In this document: piece by piece, positions 1 to 12,900 of the stretch
How the letters are laid out: each line of letters starts with the position of its first letter
Position numbering within the stretch: position 1 is the stretch's first letter
Source: Mytilus trossulus
Lineage: Eukaryota; Mollusca; Bivalvia; Mytilida; Mytilidae
Length of the DNA: 64,000 bases
Assembly (NCBI RefSeq): GCF_036588685.1
Contig: NC_086374.1
Span: 28,078,886-28,142,885 of the forward strand
Reading direction: 5' to 3'
Position numbers and translations under genes: made by a program
The notes under the pieces: generated by a model
Seen by the model: only the letters and a program-made list of their open reading frames with translations
Told to the model about the DNA's origin: nothing
Database searches by the model: none

Positions 1-1404
1 TTAAATTTTACTTCTCACTGATAAATGAACACAATCTTTACTCTTCTGTGCTTACATGCACTTTTTGTGTTTGTGTTATTTTTTATTTGTGAAAAATGCA
101 AAAAATAATGGCTCATGAAAATGAGTTGTATAATACAGTATATTAATAGTGTAATTGCTTTTCCCCATTTAATTATAATATATTTATCAATAAATGAATG
201 GGATGTTATTATCTGGACACTTCTGTTATGATGTCACTGTGATAAACATTTTGAAATTAACATGTTGTTATTGTCAAAAATAAACATGAAACTACTATTC
301 CAAAAATATATTTTTAAAACATCTCCATAAGAAGAATCTTATAGTAAATTGTCTTATTTAGTCAGACCTATGTTCTATTTTGGCAGTTATTGCTGTGTGT
401 ATTAAAAGCAAAATGTGTGTTGAAGCTTTAAAAAATACATGAGACAAAATTAAAAATCATAAATACTGATATTTTCCAGAATTAAATTTTGCCAACACCT
501 GAACGAAGTCATTCTTTCAAACTGAACGTTACATCATATTTTGCTATTGTGTTACTACCAAGTAGAGAAGAAAATTTGCCTAAGAAAACAAACCACATTT
601 TTATTCTTTCTTTTTAATCATATTCTGAACTAAACAGTTTCTACCTTTTTATGGTGTCACTATGACATCATATATGTTGCAGACTCAGGATAAGAGGTTG
701 TCATGCCAAACTGGTCAAACAAGATAATTTTTTTACGATGCAAAATAAACTGCTGTATGTTTTCTAGTTAGATAAATCAAGAATTTGTTATAAAATGATT
801 TTTTCCATGCAGTTAGTACTCTTTGATCACAATCCAAGATGAAAAATAATCAATTTTATGTTCAGATGCTGGAAAACCTATATTGTTAATCTGAGTTAGC
901 GAAAAAAAAATTGTCATTGCTAAATGCATTCTTTGGCTGCTTCAAGATAGTCTTTGAAAGTGTATCTTTTTTGTTTTTCAATAGTACCGGTACTTGAAAA
1001 AGTTTATTCAATTGAACAAAAATCCTTAACCACATTATTTAATGAAAATAGATTGAAATATTAACTCAATATTTCTGCCAAAGTGTTGAACTAGCTGATA
1101 TGTCAGATGTTTTGCCATCAAATAAATGCAAACTACTGGTAATCATATAAATTGTTCATAAAGTATTAGTTATTACAGTGAATTAATTGCTCTACAGGAA
1201 AAAAAAATAAAAATGTGGTATTATCATACAGCAAGTCATTTGCTTCATTTTAAGGTGCAGTGATTAAGTTTTTATTGGTAGACCTGAATATTTGTTCACT
1301 CAAGAGTCTTATGTTTGCAAATTTCTACATCATATTGTCTCTGGTTGATAGTTGTCTCATTGGCATTCAAACCATCATCTTATATTGATATTTTTTTTTA
1401 ATGA
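1..1404. other. No gene seen; AT-rich flank or 5' intron of the adenylyl cyclase gene
   Basis: No coding exon recognised on either strand. The only identifiable piece is a short reverse-oriented bivalve repeat end near 1341-1380 (GTTGTCTCATTGGCATTC). Because the first coding exon follows a splice acceptor, this stretch may be intron. Confidence 0.5.
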
Positions 1405-2650
1405 AAAACCAAGCTTAACGAGTGAACTATGACATATCATATGCTTATAGTGTAAACTAAAATTGTTGATGTCATATGCGTGAACTAGGCATGAACATGT
1501 CCTATGCTTAAAGTGTGAACTTGGTATTGACACATAGTGAGCTTGCAATGTGAACTAGGTTTAAGGTATGGATTTATCGTAGGCTTAAAGTGTGAACTAG
1601 GTATGGACATGTCCTCTGCTTATGGTGTTAATTTGGTTTTGACCTATAATAAACTTGTGTGAACTAGGTATACATTTATTATATGCTTGAAGTGAGAAAT
1701 AGGTATTGACAAATGCATATTGTTATAGTGTGACTAGGTATAGACATATTATATGTTTCAAGTGTGAAATAGGCATGGGTATGTCCTATGGTTATGTTGT
1801 GAACTTCTGGTATTGACGCATCATAAACATATAGTGAGAACTAGGTATGTATTTATCATAGCTTAAAGTGTGAACTAGGTATAGAGATGTCCTATGCTTA
1901 TGCTGTGAAATTGATATTGACTCATACATAGCTTATAGTGTGAACTAGGTATAGACATATCATGTGCTTAAAGTGTGAACTAGGTATGGACATATCATGT
2001 GCTTATAGCGTGAACTAGGTATGGACATATCATGTGCTTATAGTGTGAACTAGGTATGGACATATCATGTGCTTATAGCGTGAACTAGGTATGGACATAT
2101 CATGTGCTTATAGTGTGAACTTGGTATGGACATATCATGTGCTTATAGTGTGAACTAGGTATGAACATATCATGTGCTTATAGTGTGAACTAGGTATGGA
2201 CATATCATGTGCTTATAGTGTGAACTTGGTATGGACATATCATGTGCTTATAGCGTGAACTAGGTATGGACATATCATGTGCTTATAGTGTGAACTAGGT
2301 ATGGACATATCATGTGCTTATAGCGTGAACTAGGTATGGACATATCATGTGCTTATAGTGTGAACTTGGTATGGACATATCATGTGCTTATAGTGTGAAC
2401 TAGGTATGAACATATCATGTGCTTATAGTGTGAACTTGGTATGGACATATCATGTGCTTATAGTGTGAACTTGGTATGGACATATCATGTGCTTATAGCG
2501 TGAGCTAGGTATGAACATATCATGTGCTTATAGTGTGAACTTGGTATGGACATATCATGTGCTTATAGTGTGAACAAGGTATGGACATATCATGTGCTTA
2601 TAGTGTGAACAAGGTATGGACATATCATATGCTTAAAGCTTGAGCTAGAT
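1405..2650 (+). repeat. 35-bp minisatellite, clean from about 1940, degenerate before
   Basis: Consensus unit contains GTGAACTAGGTATGGACATA followed by TCATGTGCTTATA, period 35. About 19-20 near-identical units run from about 1939 to 2640; diverged units extend back to about 1410. Sequence variants (TG/CG start, CTAGG/CTTGG/CAAGG, GGAC/GAAC) recur in a 7-unit order. The array ends about 450 bp before the first coding exon of the adenylyl cyclase gene. Confidence 0.95.
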
Positions 2651-2692
2651 ATAAACATATTGTATAATTTATGACAGCTTAATAGAAGGGAT

Positions 2693-3040
2693 TGCAGATG
2701 ATTTTCCTATGATGAAGACATAATCTTTTAATCAGTTTAATTTTAGTATGGAGCTGGTATGTTGATAACTGCTAGTAGTTGTTTGTTAAATTTGTGTATA
2801 TCATTTCCACTTTGCTTAGTTTTTTCTGTTACCTATTCTAACATTGGAATCAGACTAATTTGAGTTTTACTGTGAGTTTTACTGTGTGTTTGTTTATTCC
2901 ACATTGACTAGAGGTATAGGAGGAGGCTTGAGATTTCACAAAACAATATTTAACACTGCCACATTTTGTGCTAGTCCCTCTGTCTGGAACCTCTAGCCTA
3001 TGTTCCAATAGCTGTCTTCCTTGTTTACATTGTCTATTCA
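2693..3040 (+). repeat. Interspersed bivalve repeat, copy 1
   Basis: Shares GAGGTATAGGAGGAGGCTTG, ATTCCACATTG and CACAAAACA blocks with the copies at 8097-8280 and 19905-20070. I recognise it as a common bivalve interspersed repeat. It reaches to about 60 bp before the splice acceptor at 3096. Confidence 0.7.
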
Positions 3041-3096
3041 TTATCATATGGTTATCTCAGTGTTAAAGTTAAAACCTATTTACTTTTATTTTATAG

Positions 3097-3950
3097 ATAT
3101 GGAGTCTGAAAAGGTTCCTCATCCACATCTGGTCCTAGACACAGGACAAGTTCAACAGAATGGTCATATAATACAGAAGTTGGAATCAAGATCTAGACTA
3201 CTAAATGGAAATACAGACAGAAATGGAAATGACAATCACTCTCATATTGTTAACTTGGAAGGTACTGTGTCACCAAACAGTCTTCGTCCAGATACACCCA
3301 CGTCTGCAACAAGGAAATCGGCATGGGAAAGAGCAAGGGACAAATATAAAGCTCAAGAATTAGAATGCAGCAAAAAGAAAACAAAAGTAAAACCTTTTGT
3401 TGATCCTGATGAGAAAGTAGAACAGAAGAAATTTCTAAACTTAAGTGGTGTTAAAGAAGTATTTTCATCTAGTCATTTCCAAAATAAGGATCTTGAACGA
3501 TTATACCAAAGGTATTTTTTCAAACTTAATCAGTTGAACCTGTGTATTTCTTTGGGATTCATATGTGTTGTTAGTATAATACTGCTAGTGACTTACTATA
3601 TTTATGGAGCTATTATGCCGGCAAGAGCCATTAATTTTGGCATTTTGTTTTTTTTGTGTATATTTTTAGAGTTTTTATGTAATCGATCATCTTTTGACCA
3701 ACAACAAATGTTGATAACCTTGTTCATTATTATTTTGTTTTTCTGTGCATCATGTGTTCTTGTTTCTCTCGACAACTCACCTAAATCAGGATCTGATGGA
3801 GTCTGGATGAACATTATATTTATATACATGATCTACACACTGTTACCTATTAGAATGAGATTTGCATGCCTGACTGGAATCACATTGTCCATTATTAGTG
3901 TGTCGTGTACTGTCAGTTTTACAGCAGACAAAGGATACAGAGTTAAACAG
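3097..3950 (+). CDS. ADCY5/6: Adenylyl cyclase exon 1 of the coding region (N-terminus and M1 helices 1-5)
   Basis: Acceptor TTTTATAG at 3089-3096; ATG at 3099; donor GT at 3951, phase 0. Encodes residues 1-284: a polar N-terminus, then [13 protein letters not shown] and hydrophobic helices, including the family motif YTLLPIRMR. The longer reading frame starting at 3021 runs back through the acceptor and is not used. Confidence 0.93.
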
Positions 3951-6900
3951 GTATATAATATATAAACTTTGTGAATTTAGTTATTTGTTTTTGTCTTTTT
4001 TAAGTTCCAACTAGAATGAAGCCTTTAGGGAAGACTGGTTATGTAAACTTTTCTGTTAAACCTCTTTAATTAAAGTGGATGCAGCCCAGAGAAAATGACA
4101 TATTCTTCATGTGGTTTTGGCTGTGACTTCTGTCTTTGGGTTTCAGCACTAGAAACCAATAACATATGTATTGACAAATATGGGTAACATATCTAACTTA
4201 AATTTTTAGTTTATTCAACCCTGCAATTTTTTCTTAAATCTTAGTTGGTTAAATTTAAGAGGATTTTTTTCACATCTCACCAAATTTCTCCCTTTTTTCC
4301 CCCTTTTTTGGGGATGTTAATGTCAATATTTCATCTAAGAAAAGATTGAAAAACAAACTTTCTCCCGTATTCATTCATCAATGAGTTTTATGCTACAAAA
4401 TGTATGTACATCAAAATTATGATAGAGAAGGCTTTAAATTCCAGTGAAGTGTGAATATTTTATTGTTGGATAAAAGTATTGGAGTTTAAATTAAATAAAA
4501 CAACATTTTCCAGATAAAACTATAACTTCATGGCATTTTTCAAGAATTCAGCATGATCATTTCATTTTTATTTTTGTCTTGTTCAAAGAGTACATTTTGT
4601 GGCAAAAATATGATAAAATTTAAAAGGGAAATATAAGTAGACCAACTGGAATTTTTTTTCAGTATAAATTTTTCTTTTTTATTGCCCAATTTTACTTTAA
4701 TTGTTCTGCATGACAGGATTCATTTGATGGGAAAAACACATTGGATTTGATGATTTTCTGTTAATGGAAAAACATGATAGTAAAACATTTTATAACATTT
4801 AATAATGGACACACTTCAATGTTTGTATTGCATTCATGATTGTATGAGTTCTTTGTTTCTAACTGCAAAGCATGTTGTTATTTCGTAACTTGATGCAAAC
4901 ATTTTTTGTTGCAGGGGATTGCAAATGCATTGATATTTACAGCTACAAATTTGGTAGGGATATTTACACATTGGCCAACAGAGTACAATCAGAGACAAGC
5001 TTTCCTGGAAACAAGAAGATGTATAGAGGCTCGTCTGACAACACAGAGAGAAAATCAAGAACAAGTAAAACACATTTTTTTGGGGTCTGGTTTCCCTTTT
5101 GTAGTTTTAAAATTGTTTTTATCAAGCTCAGTAATGTTATCTATTGTGGTACTGGTTTTTAATATAATTAAATATAGGAAGATGTGGTATGAGTGCCTAT
5201 GAGACAACTCTCCATCCTAGTAACAATTTTTAAAAGTAATCCATTATAGGTCAAGGTACGGCCTTCAATACGGAGCCTTCGCTCACATCGAACAGCAAGC
5301 TTTAAAGGGCCCCAAAAATTATTAGTGTAAAATCATTCAAATGGGAAATCCAACGGTGTAATCTATATAAGAATGTCCATTTTCATTGGTTGAAACCAGT
5401 CATTTATTATGGATAGAGGAGGAGATTGATGGGGTGACCAAGAGCAATTATGCCCACTTAATATATCAATTGATTTATATTGCATTGAAAATTACATTAT
5501 TTCATCTCAGTTTCCTGCAATTTTTAATCCCCCTAAGCTTTGCTGACTTTCCGTGATAATTTTATATTTGTTATCAGCCTCATCCTCTTTATTAATTGAA
5601 TCTTTCATTGTATGTTTGCATGTTTCTCAATCAAACTTGTGTGTTCAAGTTAATTGCTGCTAAGTGGAAATTGTTTTTGTACAGCAGATTTATTCAGGTT
5701 TAAGATGAATTCTAAAACTTTAGGTTTAGATAATCTTTATGTTATGACCCAGGTTACTCAGTGACATTTGAAATGTGATTTAATTTCTCGTCCAGTTTTC
5801 ATGTAAAGAATCAACTAATCAAATTCTCAAAGAAAATCTCACTTTATAAAATGTTATGTCTCAAAAAACCTAGAGGCTTTATGTCTAAATCATTGTATAA
5901 CTGCAAGCAATTGAATACTAAAGGGGAAAATTTCCAATATCTCTACTTTTGTTCAGGGTATTGGTATATTTAATTTAATTTGGAGAAGTTAAAGTGAATT
6001 TCATGGGATACTGATTAGAACTATTGTGCTAAGGACACTGAGGAATTGAAGTAAAGGAAAAGACAAATTACATTTGTCATTGATGGAAAAGACATCTTAG
6101 CAAATTAATGCTGATTGCTTACAATGTCTTGTTTTCTGTCGAAATAACAAATGAGCTACAAAAGATATTTCAATCCTTTGATAGGTGGATATCGACAGAT
6201 TAAATTAAACCAAAGAAATGGAACTCTTTATTATAGATTGTGAAATATTACAAAAATGACAAAATTTAGATTGCGTTGGAGACCCATTGCTAGCCTTTGG
6301 CTGTTATCTGCTCTTTGGTCAGGTTGATGTCTCTTTGACATGTTCCTCATTTCCATTCTCAATTTTATATCTGTTTCTATATTCATTAATACTAAATTGT
6401 TGATTTGTCAATGTTAAATAACAAATGTTATACTGTGGATCAAGATAATGGATACAGTTGTTATTCACAGAGTTATCTTTCATTGAGGGGAGTTGATACC
6501 TTACATGACGTACTTTGACTTACTATGAAGCCCTTGCACTGTTGGTACCTTAATACATGATAAACATGATAAGTATTAGTCCATCCAATGTAAGCCTCAG
6601 TTTTAATATCTCAAGATAACCTACCTGTTCTATTGTTACCATGACAACTGTCTCTAATGACTGTTAATACAGTAGTCTGCTAATGAAGCTTTATATGGCA
6701 GAAATGTTTTATTTTAGAAGTAATCTTGTAGTTATTGATTTATATCCCTATTCTCACAGAAATGTGTTAATCAAAAAAGATTAAAATATTTCTGTTACTC
6801 ACAAGAGAGATGGAAGAAATGTAACTAAAGTTCAAATTATATGCTTTGGCTCAGAACTTATGATTATCCATCCTATAAATGAGAATAAAGAAGTAGAGTT

Positions 6901-9900
6901 AATTTGTTCAGTGACTGATGAAGAAATAACAGAAATTAAGAGAAAGCACTGAAATAATGGTTTTCTCTTCTTTTTCACATTTTGTAATACCAGAAGCTTT
7001 TATAGGTAACATACTATATGGTTCAGGTTTTGCTCATTGTCGAAGACGATAAAATGATGATTTGTAATTGTTTACAACATTTTCTTTGATCTTTGTGGAT
7101 ATTTATGTCATTGTCAATTATACCACATATCTTTTATTTTATATTTACAGTACTTTTAAGGTATCTCCTCTGCCCTGATTATATTCTTAATTATTAAAAC
7201 TTTCTTGTGATAAAAGCAATCACTTTGAACATGGAGTATTATGTAATATGATACTTCCGTGCTTTGAACAATAATGTGTTCTTGTATTTGTTTTTCTGGA
7301 AGTTTCTGTAGTTTAGAATTATTACATCATGCATGTACATGTTGAACTGTTTGTTGGTAAAATTTATAAATTTAGAGATTGAAAAACTTGCCTGTTTCAT
7401 CGATTCTTCTGACAACAATAGACAACAGCAATTACTTCTATAAGAGGACTATAATGATGATTAAAGTCTTATTGTAAATTTTAAAAAGTCAGAAATGCTT
7501 ACTTAAAAAGAAATGACTTGAGGGCAGTAACTCCTATAAGGAGGTTTTCATTCATATAGATCATATAACGCTGTTTACAATTTAAATGTTCTATTTTAAA
7601 TTTCAATATGACAAGTGAAATTTGGTTAAATTTTCTTTGATGAATTGGCGACATTATTCCCTTTTGGACATGGCCCCTATGTTAAGAATTTTTAATAAAG
7701 GGTCTTTTTTAAAATGGCTATTTTGATTAACCTCTCTTGGTTCATGAAGATGATAACAAAACTATTATTGTATTTTAGGAAAGATTGCTACTTTCTGTAT
7801 TGCCACGACATGTTGCCATGGAGATGAAAGCAGACATTGCTGGTGCTCCAAAGGATACTATGTTCCATAAAATCTACATTCAGAGACATGACAAAGTCAG
7901 GTCAGTAACGTTTAAAACTAATATATAATCTCATGAACTGACAATATTAAGTAAAGCTTAGGTCTGCTGAAAAAAGAGAAACTGGATAAACCTTAGTTTA
8001 TGAATATAGTATACAGGTATAGTTGACTTAGGATTATTCACAAGTTTCAAGTGGATTATGTTAGTCTTGTATATTTTACAATAATATGATACTAAATCCC
8101 CAAAGGGAGGGATTATGGGTGATTTTCATATGATGAAGATTTTCAGTTTTCAGTAAAAGATCATTTTACTGTGCATATGGCTGTGTGTTTATTTATTCTT
8201 AATTGGCTAGAGGTACAAGGGAGGGTTGAGATTACACAAAACAATTGTTTAACCTCATCTGATTTTTGCATCAACGTATTCGAATGAATCCAAAGTATTT
8301 ATTAAGACCGAAATGTTTTGTACAGTACACCTTCAAGTACCATAACTTTTATTCAACATGACATAACATGGTACATATGAAATGTTGGTAGTTTGTTGAA
8401 AACAAAATTTCTACCTTTCACACTACCTTTATCCAGTATCTGATTGGAATCTGTCTCGTGTTACCTGTCCACAACAAGACAGCAGGTTTAATGTTACATA
8501 TGACGTTATACAAGGAAGCTTTTGTTATACCACACATGATGAAGCTTATTATAAGGTGTTAATCATATATTTATATATATAGGAAATAATAGCTTAGTTT
8601 GAAATTAAGTCTTTTATCAACATTTGCTTTATGAACTATATGTTCCTAGGTTAATGATTTATTGTAGGTGTTTCTGTACTAACGAAACCTTAACAGATGA
8701 TTATAGACATTGTTTTCAGTAGCAGGAGTACATTTCCTTTGTGTTGTCCACACAAAAGTACTGTCAGTGATTGATGGAATCATAGATGGTTTATGTTTCC
8801 AATGCACTTACAAAAACACATGTCTTTCTTACAATGAATGTTTCAGAATTATGTACAAAGTGTGGTTCTCTCCAGGTAATCTGTCCAAAGTAGCCAAGAG
8901 TACCATTAAACACCAACAAACAAATATCTACAAATATAGAAAACTGAATACATCGTAAAACTTTGTAATTATTTACCACTAAGAATAAAAGGCCTTTTAC
9001 GTTATCCCTAAAACTAAGTATGAAATACATTGTATAGACCTTTTTAAAACAGTTTTTAAATGGCTAAAATTTGTATTACAGTATTGTGTTTGCTGATATT
9101 TGTGGCTTCACAGCTTTGTCCTCCCAATGCACTGCTCAGGAACTTGTACAGCTTCTCAATGAATTATTTGCTCGTTTTGACCGACTTGCTGCAGACAACC
9201 ATTGCCTTAGAATCAAGATTTTAGGAGACTGTTATTATTGTGTGAGTGGACTTCCAGACATCAGAGCAGATCATGCTCAGTGTTGTGTTGAGATGGGGCT
9301 TGACATGATAGAAGCTATTTCGTAAGTAATATTTTTGGGAAGATGATGCTCAATACTGTAAATTCAGAAATAAGTGGTGGGTTTTTATTATTGTGAAGAA
9401 TGTGACAAAGTTGTAAACGCAATAGTTTAAACTCGCATTTTGAAATATTTTAATTGAATTAAACAGGATTTTTCTCAAAATTTCTGAATTTACAGTATAA
9501 TGAAGCAGACCCTTTTAATGATACATGTATCAATGTTTTATTGAAGGTCTGCTCTGGTTGAAGTTAGGATGTTATTTGATGAAAGTTTTTAGAAAGGTCA
9601 GTTTTGTATTGAGTTATAAACTTGTTTGATGATGGTTATTTGGTAGGTCAGTATTTTATGAAATTTTTATTTGATGTAATAAAGGTTGATGTGATATTCA
9701 TTTTTCTATTGCAGAAAATTTGCAAATCATCTACTTTTAAATGATATGTTTGTATTCAAACTGAAAAATGTAAATTAAAAATTAAAATTAAAAGGTGTAT
9801 TTACTCTTTCAAGCTTTTTAGTTAAGCATGGCTAAATATGATGTGGGCTAGTTGAAACATAAACTCAGTGTTGGTTATAATTATACAAGAGTGTGATTGT

Positions 9901-12900
9901 TTAGCTTTCTTCTTACAGGAAATGAATGTGACATTTTAATGGAAGGTGTTTTATCAGAAAAAGTTTTGTTATTTGTATTTCTCAGCCAGTTGAGGTGTGA
10001 TGAATCTTATTACAATTCTTTTGAAATTTTATATTGCAGTCTTTTCACTGATGGAAATATTTGTAGCTATTTGCGCTAACATAAAAAACAAAATCACTGA
10101 AAATTCAAATGTTTTGTTAAAAGAAGCTTAATCTAATGGAAAATAAGAGATATTGTGAAGTAATCCATGTAATAAAATCCTAAATGCACAAAACTTAACC
10201 TATAGGAAATTAAAGTAACAGCACTATAATTGGCATTTATTGCAGTTATTCACTTCTTGTTGGTAATTTCAGAATATTTATTCAGTAATCTAGAATGTGA
10301 CTCATATTATTTGTGATACTAAAATTTAATGTGACTTTGTAAAAATGAAATAGAAAAAAAACTTGTTATTCAGTTCAAGAGACACAATAAAGCTATAGCA
10401 ATATAACTATAACTTGTACATGTTGTACTGATTTGGTATGACCATGTTATAAACTATACATTCAATAGGAATAGAATATCCATATTAAATTGAGTAGATA
10501 TGGTTAATGTTATTGCACAATTCGTCATTTCAATTTTTCTGTCTTTATTTACCATAGTTTTCTTCATGGTGGTAGACAGTTAACTGAATATTTTACAATA
10601 ACTTTTGCAAAAGAGGTTTTAAATTTCAAGAATTATGCAAGCTATTGACTATAATGAAATTAGAATTGATAAGAATTGTAATATAATACATGTAATTTAT
10701 TACCTCCCTTATTTTAATGGGTTTACTGAACAATGAGTGCCTTTAAATATTTTATTTTTGAATACATGAAAGAGACATCAACAGAAAAAGCGTCTCATTT
10801 GTTTCAGAATTTGTAATGAGGGAATGATATTCTTTGAGTCATTAACCTTATGACGTTAAAAACAAAGTATTTTACTGTACTTATTTGAATGGCTTTGCCC
10901 TTCAGATTTGCAATTAAACATGATCTCAAATTGAAGGTTAAATTCAAATTTTATTTTCAAACTGATCATTTGATGAAAATGTTCAGCCCATTGATAGTGA
11001 AATGGTTTTTATTAGTAGATATTTTGAATTAAATGGAGCACAATAAAATATAAAAAAGAAGATGTGGTATGATTGCCAATGAGACAACTGTCCACAAGAG
11101 ACCAAAATGACACAGACATTAACAACCATAGGTAACTGTATGGCAAAGCCCATACCGTATAGTCAGCTATAGAAGGCCCTGATAAGACAATGTAAAACAA
11201 TTCTAACGAGAAAAAGTCTGTTACTGCAATGTATCTGATGTCACACATTGAAATTATATTAGAATATATTAGAATAAAAGTTCAAATGATCAGTTGACAA
11301 AATTGTTGTTTCAGACTTGTGAGAAATGTAACGGGAGCAGATGTTAATATGAGAGTTGGAATCCATTCTGGAAGAGTCCATTGTGGAGTTTTGGGTCTAA
11401 GGAAATGGCAGTTTGATGTCTGGTCCAATGATGTGACATTAGCCAATATAATGGAAGCAGGAGGACTCCCAGGGTTAGTATGTAGGTCTTGGCAGTTTGC
11501 ACTATTAGGAAGTAAATCGTTATGGCCTAGACAAAATTTCACAAAAAAAACTAATGACTTAGATTGATCGTAAGTCATGAACAATTCAGTATACCTAAGA
11601 CCAATATTTATTGTAAGGTATTTGTGTGAAACTGTCTCCTATCTTTGTAATAAAATCTTAGAAATTATTTGATTTTACAATGGACAAAAATGGCATTGTT
11701 ACAGCGCTGTTTTTTTCTTATATGATTGTTTCATACAGAATGACAATTATTTCAGATATTATTTCAATGTCAATACTTTAAAGTAAATGGCTATTTACTG
11801 TCTAACCAGCAGTAATCTGTTGACCTAAGGCTTTTATTGTCACATCCTAGGAGACTGTTTGGGCAGTTACATTTACATACTATCTGGAGTGAATTATCTA
11901 GACCTTTTCAACTTTGTCCTACATTCATGGACTGTTAAGAAGTTTCTTTAAAATCAAGAAATAGTATTTGGTGGATAGTTGTCTCATTGGCAATCATACC
12001 ACATCTTCTTTTTATATTGGTAGAAAAATATTCAAATAAGGACTAAGTCTTTGGCATTCTACATTAGACTTATGTTCTAACAGTAGAAGTAGCAGACGAG
12101 ACACACCAAATGTTTAAGTATAGCATAAGACAGCAATAAATTATACATATATTTACTTTATTTATAGGCGTGTCCATATCACTGAGGAGACGATGAAACT
12201 TCTGAAAAATGACTATGAAGTGGAGGAAGGCAATGGTGGTGATAGACATCCATATCTTAAAGAACATAATATATCTACTTATCTTATTGTACAGGAGGAA
12301 AATCGTACCAGTAAGGTGAGGCTCTACTTAAAAAAAGCAAAACTTGTTCAATTCCAAAATATAAGTATTAATAGGATGTAGCTCTCTGAGTAGTATAGGA
12401 AAAGCTTGTAACCATGATAGAATTTAGTTTTTAATTTTATTCTTATTAGATATACTATTTTGATTGAAGATTTGAAATATGTATTTATGATATTTGGAAT
12501 GTAGGTGTATAACCACAGGATACCATCATGACTGACACATAACATTATACCTTTTTTGGTTAGTAGGCTGGTGTTGTCGATACTGTAGTGTTGAAAAAAA
12601 CCAATTTCATCTTGATAATTATTGTCAGTTGTGGAAGATTCACACTGAATACACACATCGTTTTTGGTGAATCGTTTTGGTTTTACACTGTTATAAAATC
12701 TTAATTGTTTTATATTCTTTAAAGGAAAGACCACCTTCACCAAAGTCTGCTTTTCGTAAGAAACATTCCATTGGCATGTTTAATGGTAGTGCTAAAGATA
12801 AAAAGTTTCACAGTGATCCAAATGCAGCTATTCATCAAAAGTAAGTTTAAAGATTGTTGTCCATTGTAAGTGGATCTTCTACAAAAGGTACTTATAAGTA

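Noticed and set aside
1939..2640. Regular 35-bp repeats as a CRISPR array
   Set aside because: Units are contiguous with no unique spacers, and the context is a eukaryotic intron or flank; it is a minisatellite.
3021..3098. Extra N-terminal 26 residues before the adenylyl cyclase ATG at 3099
   Set aside because: The frame passes through a good splice acceptor (TTTTATAG) and encodes intron-like sequence.
8710..8958. 82-residue open frame in adenylyl cyclase intron 3
   Set aside because: Including it would break the conserved join between exons 3 and 4; no family similarity.
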